A DNA stretch of 64,000 nt from assembly GCA_037954665.1 (NCBI GenBank), contig JBBMOL010000021.1, forward strand, positions 7,378,001 to 7,442,000, read 5' to 3'. Shown here one piece after another: positions 27,988 to 39,659 of the stretch. The position numbers were made by a program, and so were the translations under genes. How positions within the stretch are numbered: position 1 is the first letter of the stretch; the number at the start of each line of letters is the position of its first letter. This stretch comes from Laguncularia racemosa. Taxonomy: Eukaryota; Streptophyta; Magnoliopsida; Myrtales; Combretaceae. The notes under the pieces were generated by a model that made no database searches, was not told where the DNA came from, and was given only the letters and a program-made list of their open reading frames with translations.

Positions 27988-28353
27988 CGATTAAATGTTT
28001 TACCATTACACTAAAAGCTAATATTGATGGTGATGAATGATTTAAATCATTTCAATCATGTAGCAACCTAAGTATCATGTTCATTGTGATTTAGTTTATC
28101 CTAGCCTTGCTAAAAGTGATATGCTAACATACCCTTGCCAATAATCTTCCCTCCAGCATTATGCCACATGACCTTAGCTTTCATATTAATTGTTGGATTG
28201 AGCGCTTTATTGTTATACTAAAAGCTAAAGCTAACGGTGATATACAATTCAAATCATTTTAATCATAAAGCAGCCTAAGCGTTATGTTCAATAATGTCTT
28301 GGTTTATCCTAATCTTTGCCTCAAGTGAGATACTAGCACACCTTTGCCAATAA
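27988..28353. repeat. Two-copy tandem repeat, period about 207 bp
   Basis: Copy 1 (27988-28144) and copy 2 (28195-28353) share ACTAAAAGCTAA, GGTGAT, TTTAATCAT/TTCAATCAT, AGCA(A/G)CCTAAG, GTTTATCCTA and CCTTGCCAATAA in order. The words resemble a decayed LTR in reverse orientation (inference). The rest of 27126-29016 holds the carrier 3' region and nothing else I recognise. Confidence 0.6.
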
Positions 28354-29219
28354 GGTCTTTCAAGTACTTGATTAAAATTAAAAAAATTATACCATATATT
28401 TGATGATATAAAAATTTATTTCAAAGTATAAAATAAATGTCTTCAAAATTTAAAAAATAACCTAACTCTAGACCCCATGTCTCTCTCTCTCTCTTTATGT
28501 GTGTGTAGAAGTAGAAAATAAATATATAATAAAAATCCGCATTTAGTGCTATATACACCAAATGCGGTACAAGACAATTGTATTATCTTATTCTCCTTAT
28601 ATTTCTCTATCATGTTTTCTTTATACCATCCTATTCTATCAATCAAATACTACCTAAGAGTAAAACACATCTCCCAAATATATAAAAAGTCAAAGGTTAG
28701 TATTGTACATAATGACATATCATTTTAGAGTTTTTCGTTCTATTTTTTGATAACACGCCATGTCCCTAGACAAGCATTACACTTAGAATGCAAGAGGTTG
28801 TAAAAGGTTAATAAAAGTCAATCAAGTTGCAATTAGACACTACATTGCATAAGTTGAAAGGAAAAAGCTAACTAGAGTTCAACTAGTAAGTTAAGGGATA
28901 TTGTCCCATTTAAAAAATTAACGAATATTGTCTTCATTAAACAGGGGACTCAATACAAAAGTTTCTATAAAAGTAGCTAATATGTCACTTGAGTGATAAA
29001 TGGTTATATATCTATGTGTAATGCTCTAAAACTTGGAATGCGTATAGCTCGCCATGTATCATCACATGATGATGATATGCAAAGGCTTACAAGTAGTTAC
29101 CATCTTTATATAAGCTTGTAATAACTACAAAGACAATATGGAAAGTAATCTCCAAGTACACAACTATGAGTGGCTTGTATGAATCTTGCTCTACAACTCC
29201 ATAAAATGAAAATATAACT

Positions 29220-29690
29220 AAGGGATGTAAGCGGGATGGATTTGGGCTAGGTTCAATAAACCTTGATACCCATTCCATTATTCTATAGGGTTAACCAAAC
29301 CCTATAGGGTTTTTGATAAAGTACCTGAAACCTGTTGCAAATCTTATAGGGTTCCAAGAAGCAACCCGAAACTTGTCTCAAACTTAATATTATTATTATT
29401 ATTTTTAAATCTATTATTAGTTTTAAGTTCTTACTTATTTATTATGACTATTTTTGTAAAATATAACTTACGTTCTTGCAAATACATACTAATATTTATT
29501 TACTTAATTATTAAACAAGACATTTACCAAGTTCGGGTTTTTGAGCGGTTTAATATTTATCTAATTACCCATCCCAAACCCTATACCCATAACCTGTCCC
29601 AAACCGTATAAGGTACTACTACCTTATAGGATTTTAAATGGATTAAGTGTGTCGAAAACTTAATAGTGACCCGTCCCACTTACATCTCTA
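29220..29690. mobile_element. Non-autonomous hAT-like insertion
   Basis: Left end AGGGATGTAAGCGGGATGG (from 29221) and the inverted right end AGAGATGTAAGTGGGACGG (29689 back to 29671) match at most positions. The interior has repeated CCCTATAGGGTT palindromes and ACCCATAACCTGTCCC-type words typical of plant hAT short elements. No coding frame. The target duplication is unclear. Confidence 0.55.
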
Positions 29691-30538
29691 CTTATCTAAA
29701 GTCTACTAACTCTTATAGAAATTGATACACAACTAAATATACTAATAGGTCAACATACAAAGTATCATCATAACAAGAGTCCATCTCCATATCACTAACA
29801 ATTGAACTAGAACAGACATAAATACCATCTATTATCTATTACCTAGATAATCTAATCATAGTAATATAGGAACTTTATGTAATTACCTAAATCTTGGTTG
29901 GGGTTAACACCAGCCTCGTCATATACAACCAAATAATCTAAAGTACCTATAGTTGAAAAAGGATTCCTACAAGGAGTAAGCTAATACCTAGTATATGAAT
30001 ATTTCAAGCATACACACATGTCAAATAAGTCATAGATACACACAAATGAAAAACATGTAATTCACAACAACCATTTAATTAACTTGTATTTAAGTTTCAC
30101 ATACAATGCAATCTTGGCATCCTAAGACCCAAGGTCACATAAGACCCCGATCACGTATATATATAATATTGACATCTATGGCGTTTGGTACTCCCTAATA
30201 CTCTGAAGTCCATTAGCCAACCTAAATCTATTTAGATAATTTAAGTATACAACTCGACGTAAGGAAATGCCATATACTAATCATTGGGGTGCCACTCCAA
30301 GATCACCAGTACTCTCAATCCCTTAGATCTAACCATGCACAAGGAGCATCCATTAATTAACTGGGTAATTATTAAGTTCATTGAATTTTGACCTAACAAG
30401 TACACCTAACAAACATGATACTCATGTACTTGAAATGGTGGGCTCAACAAATCTCCAATCCTACTTAACACTAAATACTAGTATGCAATCATAAAAGATA
30501 AACTTTTGATATTTTTACAAAGTTTATCTAATTAGTTT

Positions 30539-32561
30539 TAGAGCTAGCAATTTGAGACTCAAAATGTGAAACTTAGACACAACACCATAAAAAATAAATG
30601 GGTTTGTGTACAAAAAAAATCAACACAAAACACAAATGAATTAAACCTATTTAGATACTACAAAATTCATATTCGGGTTTATGTTCAGCTCTTAGACCTA
30701 TTTATGAACCTATTTATTAAATGGATATTGCAAATAGGTCATAGGTCTAACTCGCGGACTCGTTTAGTATTAATAATATATACATTTCTTTATTTTCTTT
30801 AATTTTTTTATTCCTAGGTGCTACCGATTTTGTCACTTAAGGTTTCATGACTCTTTTATGCCGCACCAACAACACATCATCTCTGTCTCTCTTCTTCTCA
30901 ATAATTTATCTCCCTTTGTCATCTTTTTTTTTTCCTTTGGACAAATTCAACTTTTTTTCTTTTGATAAATCTTTCTTTCTCATCTTTTGGTTAGAAAAAA
31001 ATTGTGTCATCATTCTTAGAGAGTATACTTGACAATATTAGGATCAATGATAAAGGTAAACCAATTTCTCCTTTTCCCTCTCTTCAATAATAAGTGGTCT
31101 ATGTAATTTGTATAAATAGTCTCGGGCTTTTACATCTCTTAGGATTTTAATGAATTATCAGTATTTTTATTGTTTTGAAATGTTTATTAAGTGTTAGGTT
31201 TAATTGGTTTATAAACCTATAATGAGAGTTTTGGGGTGCTACCTTATATGAACTAGAGCTATATTTAGATTAATAGAGATATGTAATGATTGAATTAGAT
31301 GTATTGAGTTATTGAAAAACCAATTGCTTTCAATATCTTCAAGTTGCAAAAATAGCATGTGATATCTTAGGAATACCAATATCTATGATAGATTTAGAAT
31401 CTACATGTAGTACTAAAGGTGGAATTCTTAATCAATATCTCAGCTTATTGAAGTTGAAAATTATAGAAGTTACTTTATGTATAAAAGATTGGTTATGTAG
31501 AGACACAAGTGATAAACTAAATTATTTTTATAAAATTTTTAATTTCATATATTTTCATTTATATCATTTTTTTATATGTAGATTCCTTACTTGTCTTTTT
31601 TGAAAATCTGATGAAAAATATTGGGTCACGAGTTTGAGTTAATTCAATTATTTTATGAAACCTGTGAGTTTTTATATTTGTTAAATTTGATGAAACTTCA
31701 TTAAAGCTATTGATTGAATTATAATTTTATATTAACTTTCAAGACTTTATGTAATTAGTATTTGTATAAGTTAATTTTAAGGAGAATTATACTTTTAGTC
31801 CTCAATGTTTACTTACTTTTCCATATGAATCCTTAATTTTTTTTTCCTTCTGTTTTAGTCATCAACGTTTTGAAAACCTTACAAAAATAAGACTTTCATT
31901 AAATATATTAAATTTTCTATTCATCTTAAGCATGTATAAGCTTTCGATTAACTTTGGGCTAGTTAGTCAAGGTGATTAGGGTACACAAATTTTTCTAGCC
32001 CATTTTCTTAATTTTAATTATTTTTTATATCTTTTATTATTTTTCATTTTGTTATATCATTGTATATATTTAATATTATCATTTATTATATTATGTAAAT
32101 AAATAAATTTAATACTATCATTTTATTATTTTAATCATTATTTGACTGATTTAAAATTGATTGTACCATGAATGGATGAAAAACTTAATATATTTGATGG
32201 AAACATTTTTTTATAAATTTTTGAAAACGTTGATAACTCAAATAGAAAAAAATAAAAAATTTATGAATTAGAATATATAGTATGTAAATGTTAAGAACTG
32301 AAATGTACTTTTCTTTTAATTTTATTATCGTCCTTTACACTTTGTGTATGTAAATATTTTATAGACTTATTTATAACTTTTTTAATTAATAAACGGGTCT
32401 AACCTAGATACAAGACATGCTTATTGAATGGGTTAAATTACATGTTTAGGTTTTTATACATGATTAATGGATGGTTGTATAAATAGCTGAGATTTTTCAT
32501 ACATGAACCCATTTAGACACAAATATGAGACAAAACACAATAACACAAATTGCCAATCTTA
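30539..32561 (+). mobile_element. hAT transposon derivative nested in the LTR-like repeat
   Basis: Terminal inverted repeats TAGAGCTAGCAATTTG (30539-30554) and, inverted, TAAGATTGGCAATTTG (32561-32546) agree at 13 of 16 positions. Flanking 8-mers ATTAGTTT and ATAGGTTT agree at 6 of 8, consistent with an aged 8-bp hAT target duplication. The interior retains a transposase C-terminal fragment, so this is an internally deleted descendant of an autonomous element. Confidence 0.6.
31331..31501 (+). pseudogene. hAT transposase C-terminal (dimerisation) fragment
   Basis: An open frame from 31331 reads ACDILGIPISMIDLESTCST, then KGGILNQYLSLLKLKIIEV and CIKDWL. Order and spacing match the hAT dimerisation region (IP-S-ES-FST-GGR-L-KxxE-L-C-DWL), with several key positions changed (Phe of the FST motif is Cys). 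Only about 57 codons of the domain survive; the catalytic part is not found upstream. It lies inside the 30539-32561 element, in the same orientation. Confidence 0.6.
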
Positions 32562-32907
32562 ATAGGTTTCTTTTCAACTCACCTCCAAACAACCCTCTAA
32601 CTAACCAATTAAATTGCCTAATTAACCTTTTCAACCAACTAAGTATTGATCTTAACCTTGTGCTTAATGTATTTGAGTTCTAGATAATTTTAGGAAAGCT
32701 TTAGGAAATGTGTTTGGTAATTAAAAATCTTAATTGAAACATAGTAAGGTTAATTTCTCAAAACACATTAGTTTAAGTAATTAGAATCGTAAGAAAGATC
32801 AATACTTGTTGTAAATGCACTTTGGTTTGTAATGGAAAAGTAGTAGAAATGAAAGGAATTGAGAAAAGAATAGGTGTTCAAATAGTGTCTGAATGCTAAC
32901 TCTTTTG

Positions 32908-33045
32908 GCATCTAGATGCTAGCAAACTTTTAGTTTTGTATAGATTTTCATAGGTCATTGTTTTCTAGTTGCAATTCAATTCTATGAAATTTATCAAAGG
33001 CTAGCTCTTGGCATCTAGATGCTAGCTCTTCTAGCATCTAGATGC
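32908..33045. repeat. Three copies of palindrome GCATCTAGATGC
   Basis: Perfect 12-base palindromes at 32908-32919, 33011-33022 and 33034-33045. The third extends to a perfect 16-base palindrome, TAGCATCTAGATGCTA. Each is joined to a GCTAGCTCTT-like word. The array lies about 730 bases from the 3' end of the second LTR-like repeat, a position like that of the CACGGTCGTG array in the first. Confidence 0.8.
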
Positions 33046-34046
33046 TAGCTACACTTTTTATAATCTTCCCCATGAAACTTCACAGATTCGTTCATCTATT
33101 AAAGGTACACAATCCAAACCTATTTTCAATAGTCCTAACATACATTCCCTTAACCAATAACATGTTTTTTCACAAGTATAACATATTTCTAAACCAAATT
33201 TCTCTTTAGCTTCTGCAAGTTCAGTGAGTAACAAGAGAGTCAAGAATCTTACCTAAAAATCTTGAACTCCTTAGTGGATCATGTGCACTTCAACCACTTT
33301 TCATTTGCATTCCTTCACAAGAAAAGTTCTTCTAAGTTAGAATTTACATTTCTACACATTACAAAACTTTAGAAGATACGTTACCAGTTGAATTTTCTCT
33401 CAAAATAGTCACTATGGTTTTACCCTTCTCCAAGAATAGGTAGAATTTTTGTTTCAATTCTCAATCATCGCATTAGAACCCTCTAAGAATATCATATTCA
33501 AGGAAAATGAAAATTTGAATCAACTTATCTTTGGTCTCAATCACCTATTGCAATGAAGATGTGATTCCTATTAGAAGAGAAGAGGAAACTTGAGGGAAGG
33601 AGAGGAAAAGTAAAGAAAGAGGAAAAAGGAAAACATATTATTATAATGTGTAGCAATTGGAGTTTTGAAAGGCGAATAAAAGGGCAAACTTGCCCTTGAT
33701 ATTTTTATCTAATAATTAAAATACCCTTATTTATAAAATCAGGTACTTTATAATAAAAATTCTAGGTGTTACATTATATCTAAGAGATTATCTTGACTAA
33801 TTAAAGGGGAAAAACGCAAATGTATTGGTTATCCATTTTCTCATGCTTATTGCTTATAAATCTATGACACATTATTTCTAATGAATTCTTTTTGGTAATA
33901 AAGGATGATAGAAAGCCAATACCATCAATATGATGCTAAGTTGTAGGCAATTTTAGAAATCATTGCCATATATCCTTTGCTTTTCCAAACCTAGAGGAAA
34001 TTATCTCGAGCAATGAACTTCCTTATGATTGTAGGAAATATATAGG

Positions 34047-34604
34047 TGTAAAGCGCTAAATTTAATTCGTGGACTTTTAGCTTGATATTTTAATGGATTT
34101 GACTTTGTAGGCTAATGTAACAAGGCTTAGAAAGTGAAGTCCATGTTTTGGGATGATCATGGGAGATTTGGCATTGTGGGCTTAGGGTAAAGTTCGTTGG
34201 ATTGGCTGGTCCGATTTAACCTTTCGCAATAAAGCTCACACATTAAAGGCAACTAATAGGCCTAAACCCATGAAAAGCCCATATGTGGACTCATTCACTC
34301 AGAACCGTTGATCGTCGTCATTATTAGAAGGACAAAATTTATAACAAAATCCTATAAATACCCAATGCATCCTTATTTAAAGAGGATTCTTTGAAAAAAA
34401 TGTCGTTACTCTGCTAGACTTTCCTCATAAAATTAAAACTATAATATTTCTAAAAAATCCACTTGTCACCATAGTGTTGAGCTTTAATTGAGACGCCTAC
34501 TCCTCCTCCCCATCTCATTTACCCCCTAATCATTCTTGTATGAGTCGCTTCTCTCATTAAGCTATGTGTAGCGTGTTCTTACATGGCATATGCATGACCC
34601 CACA
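34047..34604 (+). mobile_element. Candidate 5' LTR of a Ty3/gypsy-type element
   Basis: Starts TGTAAAGCGC and ends CCCACA six bases before the primer-binding site. Contains a TATA box (CCTATAAATA at 34351-34360) about 250 bases before its end. I did not find a matching 3' LTR downstream, so the left boundary rests on the TG start and general resemblance only. Upstream, 33774-34046 shows nothing else. Confidence 0.45.
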
Positions 34605-34610
34605 TTTATT

Positions 34611-34628
34611 TGGCGACTTCACTGGGAA
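34611..34628 (+). promoter_or_regulatory. Retrotransposon primer-binding site
   Basis: TGGCGACTTCACTGGGAA starts with the TGG that pairs with the CCA end of a tRNA. It follows the LTR end by a few bases and precedes the gag ATG at 34646. It resembles the TGGCGACTCxxCTGGGG site of plant Tat/Ogre-type elements, which use a tRNA-Arg; the two A at the end look like decayed G. Confidence 0.6.
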
Positions 34629-34645
34629 ACAAGGAAGTTGATAAC

Positions 34646-36390
34646 ATGAAACCTCTAAGGAGAAGGATACCCAACTCTACTAACAGAAACAATCAAGAAT
34701 TAGTCACCAATGCTGAAATTGCTGAACAAATCACACCTATCCTTAGTCATGCAAACTAAGGAAATACCACATTAGAAGGTGCCCTTAATAATGCCTAAGT
34801 CATGCAAGCAACCCAGGAGAATAATAGGAAGATGGATCTCTTTATTACTATGATGACTCAATTCATGCCTGTTATGGCTACCGTTGCTAATGCACATCAG
34901 GGTATGGCCTTGTGAAATCCTATACATGTTGCATCGCAGTGTGCTCCTTAGGTACCTCAGCAAATTAACTCTCCTATTATCGATGAACAAGTTACAACTG
35001 AAGAGCAAGCTCCAACCTAGGAACTTGCACCTGCACAACACCCAGCTCTTGTGGCGAAGGAGATAAGGATTTAAATCGGGGGCCCTTCATCTTCCCATAG
35101 TACTTCATATGTTACTGTTACTAAACATGTGAATCACGCTAACCCTATCCTTGTCACAATAGTAGAGCTTGGAGCCTCTATTATAAGAGATTCATTTGTT
35201 ACTAAGGAAGATTTGGATGTATATCTGAGAGAGATGCAAGTGAAGTCCATCATAGGGGTTCCAGAACTGAAGCTCTTTTATCATTAGCGTATCACTGCGA
35301 AACCTTACCCAAAGGACTATGTGAGTCTATCAAGAAGGGAGGTGCCAAGGAGCATTTGTTGAAGTTTATTGAGACATTGGAAGTCTATGGATTGGACAGT
35401 GGCTAGAAACTTAAGGAATTCTTCAAGTCTTTCACAGAGAAAGCATAGACATGGTATGTTAATCTTCCTCCAAGGTCAATGGACTCATGGGGGAACATGT
35501 GCAAGATATTCCTAGAAAAAATTTTCTCAACTAAAGAAAGGGTGACCTTCAATGACATGCGAAGAATTCATCAAAAGTTAAGAGAAGGCCTCATAGACTA
35601 CATTAAACGGTTTAAAGAGCACTCCCTTGATATTCAGAATATTTATGATGAGAGGAAGTTGGTAAAGATTTGCATACAGGAAATATTTACTGAGTATATT
35701 GTTCATTTAGAGAATTTATCTTTAGTTTCATTCGTAGCATTGGTTTAAAATGTGCAACAGACTAATAACTCTATTGCAAGACAAAGGGGCAAACATACAA
35801 GGTTCAATAAACAAGGGCTATCCATGAATTCCATTTAAGGAGAGGATTCCAAGGCAAGAAAGAAACTTAAAACGGAGAAATCTAAGTTTGAAAAGGTAAC
35901 ATACCAATGCCTAATGGGTAAGGTGCATGAAATGCTCAATATATGGTTACAAGATGGAAATATTAAGCTCCCGAGAGTTGAGCGCCTCCCTACCCCTAAA
36001 GAGAAGAGTGATCCCAACTATTGTAGGTTTCATAAAGCGATTGGTCATTCTACGAAGGATTACTAGACATTAAAGAAGATATTCAATGAAAGAATGCAAA
36101 GTGGGGAGCTTATTATTGAAGACAACAATATCTGCAATAATCCTCTTCTAGCTCATAACAATCAACGTAGGGTAGTGAATGCCATCACTCATGACCTTAC
36201 TACTATGGAAACAAATGATGAGCCACTTGTCGAGGTAAGCAAGAAAAAGGGAAAGCAAGCTCAAGTCGAGGAGGATGGGTGCCCTTCTACTGTTGTTGTG
36301 CTTATTAAAACATCAAGTTTTAGAAATTTCTTTAACCTTCTTGGGTTTGATGAGAAAGCTAGGCTTGCAGTAGCTACTGCACTCACCTAA
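34646..36390 (+). pseudogene. Retrotransposon gag relic
   Basis: The frame from the ATG at 34646 reads as gag but has stops at 34757, 34796, 34913, 34949, 35018 and 35072, then a frameshift near 35318. The retrotransposon-gag domain follows at about 35320-35745 (reads KEFFKSFTEKA, stop, TWYVNLPPRSM, IFLEKIFSTKERVTF, LREGLIDYIKRFKEHSLDIQ), with further stops. The stretch 36094-36390 is an open, charged segment linking gag to protease. No zinc knuckle (CX2CX4HX4C) was recognised. This cannot make a full-length protein. Confidence 0.75.
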
Positions 36391-36408
36391 ATCTCAAAAG
36401 ATCAATAT

Positions 36409-36840
36409 GTGGAGTGTAGTGCAACGCAACTTGTGAGAAGAATGGCTCATGCGAATGAAAACACAATTTTATTCACTAACGCTAACATGTATGTCAAGGG
36501 CTCGAATCATAATCATCCTTTATATATCAAAGGTACACTTAATGGCTATTCAGTAAAGAGAACATTTATTGATGCTAGTTCTTCCTTAAATACCATGCCA
36601 ATGTCTACATTCCAAGCCACTAGAATTGATATTCAACGACTTATGAAGCAATCTATTATGGTGAACAACTTTTATGAGTCTTCTATAAAGACAATAGGAT
36701 GTGTCAAAGTAGACTTTAAGATTGGACCTATTCTCAGGTCTATGTGGTTTCATATGATCAATGGGCTTATATCCTATCATCTCCTTATAGGAAGAACATG
36801 GCTACACGATCACAATGTGATACCTTCGACATGGCATTAA
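36409..36840 (+). pseudogene. Retropepsin-like protease relic
   Basis: A 143-codon open frame, joined to the gag frame through one TAA at about 36388. It carries a retropepsin-like arrangement: strand residues before FIDASSSLNTMPMSTF (family D-S/T-G, here DAS), then a C-terminal block SYHLLIGRTWLHDHNVIPST that matches the LGRPWLH...ViPS ending of plant Ty3/gypsy proteases. The loss of the catalytic Gly suggests inactivity. A further short basic frame (36901-37122) follows. I see no reverse transcriptase, RNase H or integrase after it. Confidence 0.65.
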
Positions 36841-37122
36841 TGTATGAAAGGTTACTAGAATAACAAAAATATCTTTATTCTTGCTACAAAAAATCCGTTC
36901 ATGCCTAATGAATTCCACTTCGCTAAAGCAGCTTTCTTTAATGAACACATAAACAAAGGTGGTATGCACATGGTGGAGCCCCTTGAAACATTGCTACCCA
37001 AAAGGGAAGAAATTCATATTCAAGAACCTAAGAAAAGAAATATGCATAGTTGTCATAGAGGTGCAAAGAAGCGTAAGAGAACCAATAGTATAGCGAAACT
37101 GCAAAATTCCATGCAAGCTTGA

Positions 37123-39050
37123 TGACATAAGAACTATTTACAAGTGAAATACATCTTTGTTACTTTTCTCCTATTCCTTTGTCATGTACACACAAAAAAA
37201 AAAAGAAAAAAAAAAAGAAAAGAAAAGCGATAGATACTTCATGTCAATGAAAGAATTTTCTCACCCTAGTGAGGGTTTATGTCACAAAGATATAATAGTG
37301 TGTTTATTTATTTGCCTTTCATTGCTATTTTTGTTGCAAAGAAAGAGAAAGTCTCCTTAGTGCACATAGCAATTTTCATAAAAATAATTAGCATCTAATT
37401 AAGGGCAATTAAACCTCCTAATTGATTAAAAGAAAATAAAATAATATAGACGTTGTTGCTGACTAGTAAGAGCTTTGGTTCCTAGGTGCATGATGATGAG
37501 TCTAGCTTATATGTTGCAGATTGGTAAGAGTGCTATCTTCTAGGAGCATGACAAGCCATGGCAGCCAAGTAAGAGCATAGTCTCCTTAGGCGCCAAAGAA
37601 AAAAGTTACATGACCTCTAAAGATGAGGTTCGATTCTGGGTAATATCTTGGTTAAGTTATGTTGAGTAGTTAAGTAGTGGGACATACCCTCTTGACTAAC
37701 GAAAGAGAATTTTAGATCCTAAGCAATGAATGTTACATCACTGCTTAAGCACAATAGAATGCTTTTGCAAAAGGGATCATTTGAATGTTATCGTTAGAAA
37801 ACAAAAAATTTGCTCTAATGCATCAAATAATAGAAGAGACCCTTTGGATCGTTAAATCTAAGTATGTCTCATGTTCATGGTATTTTTAGAAGAGACTTAT
37901 ATTCATTTAGCACTAATGCAACTAAGTTGGGCTGTTATTCTCAATTGTAAGATGATGAGGGATTTTGATAGCATATTACTAAGTGAAAACTATTGTTCTT
38001 AAGCACATGAGGATGATGAGAAACCTTGAAAAGGCAAGACAAGTATCAAGAGAACAAATGAGTACAAAAGTCCATGAGTGGATATTATGATCACTATCAA
38101 TAACTTCACATATTTCATTATAGCTTGTATTACAAACTATTAAAAAAAAGTTATAATGGTGTGATTAAGAAGGTTATAATGAAGGAAAGCTTAAGCTAGT
38201 GCCTCCTGCTATAAGTGGTCAACTACAAGTGTACATTCACAATCAACATTCTAGCTTGACTGTACTTATGTAAATAGTGTTTTAGCATGAAGTTAACTTG
38301 AAGAGGTCTTTTAAGGCATTGGGACTTTCGAATTCCCTCAAAAGCTTTAATAAAGTTCTCTATATCGTCATTGTACCGCCATCAAGAATGTAAAGAAGTA
38401 CCCTCATGATTCATTAAGTAGTTGGCCTTGCATGATGATTATTACTCGAGGTACTTACAACACTCCACATACATAATACCCATATATGATGCTTGGAGTA
38501 CACATTGATGCAAGCACTTGACACATGATATGCATGCACCCGATGCTCGATTTGCATGCCCATGGTGCTTAAGGTGTGCGTGCTTATAACACTCATATGC
38601 AATATCTCTCCTATGCAATGTGAAGAAATATCAATATCAGAACTTTTCGCTACATGAGGTTACTATGATTTGACATTGTGGAATTTTCTCATACAGTGCC
38701 TATCACATGGGATGCCATGACATTATTCTCATTGCATGATGATTACTTCACATGATGCCTCTAGGTCTCACTATAATATTTACTTCTCACTGTTAGGCCT
38801 TTATGATCTGACTAATGATAACTCGAACGATTACTAGCCTTAAAAGTGGTAGAACTGTTAAATATGATCACTACCACTTGGGGGAGGAGAAAGAGATGAA
38901 GTTTGACTCAATAGTCTCATCATTTGCAAAGATAAATGAAGATGATTTAATCTTACAATGGAAAAGGAGTGCTAAAAGGGAAATATTAGAGTCAACAAAA
39001 TTTCACAAAAAAAAAAAAAAAAATCCTACTTATCTAGAAATGCACAAGAG
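37123..39050. other. Non-coding remainder of the gypsy-type element
   Basis: Holds an A-rich tract (37192-37229), three degenerate units of about 50-60 bases with GTAAGAGC and TCCTAGG/TCCTTAGG words (near 37455, 37516 and 37562), and a TGCATG/CATGATG-rich stretch at 38400-38760. No polymerase domains were recognised in any frame. The frame at 38815-39123 (+) is open for 102 codons and lysine-rich at the end, but is not identifiable. Confidence 0.45.
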
Positions 39051-39089
39051 AGTTAGTTTGAGTGTAAGGGTATTGGCTATATTAAAAAA

Positions 39090-39234
39090 AAAAATCCTAC
39101 ATGTGAATGTTGTTATAAATTAGGATCACCTTCAATTGGATGCAACCACTATAGCTAGACATATTATTATAGAGGTACGAGATTCTCCAAGTGTGAAGAT
39201 AATACAACTTCGGACATTTATCTGTAAGTAATGT
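39090..39234 (+). pseudogene. Mutator-like transposase fragment
   Basis: Reads ILHVNVVIN, a stop, then DHLQLDATTIARHIIIEV and RDSPSVKIIQL. This corresponds to the region of MULE transposases after the HTC motif, and lines up with HQDHLKLDCNMIARIFLDYV and KKNPDIKVVNL in the better-preserved copy at 59090. Only about 45 codons survive. Confidence 0.5.
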
Positions 39235-39659
39235 TGGTACACTGCTCATGTGAAGATGATATATAGAGCTGGTTTTTGAAATGTGCTTTGGGGTCTATCA
39301 TATAGGACCACAAATATATTTGTTTAATCTTTGATCATCATGCTAGCATAAAGGTCATATTAGAGGGACATAATGCAATATGGCCAAGAGGTTGACAATA
39401 GTATTGATGCATCTATCATGTTGCAAGTAACTTCAACATATAAGCAAAAAACAATCGATGCAAAGAGCTATCTAAGAAGATGGCATGCCAAGTGTAACCC
39501 CATAATTTCAAACAATATTATGAAGCAGTTCAACAAATGACTCCTCTTACTCACAAATACTTTAGAACCCTTAACTCCGAACATTTGGACCTTATGACAT
39601 CAAGTCACATCAATGGTTGAGAATCGACCACTGATTTGTTAATAGGAAGCAAAGTTCGA

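Larger units (their letters stand above)
29017..33773 (+). mobile_element. LTR-like repeat, copy 2, with nested insertions
   Basis: Begins TGTAATGCTC and ends GGTGTTACA, again TG...CA with related ends. Near 29970-30010 (CTACAAGGAGTAAGCTAATACCTAGTATA) and near 30280-30320 it aligns with copy 1 at 3984-4010 and 4568-4600. Removing the two hAT-like insertions (about 471 and 2023 bp) leaves about 2263 bp, close to the 2116 bp of copy 1, which supports the nested interpretation. No LTR-element genes are visible here. Confidence 0.5.

Noticed and set aside
37610..37660. GGTTCGATTCTGG, reminiscent of a tRNA T-arm
   Set aside because: No matching acceptor stem, D-arm or anticodon arm could be folded around it; it lies in retrotransposon debris.
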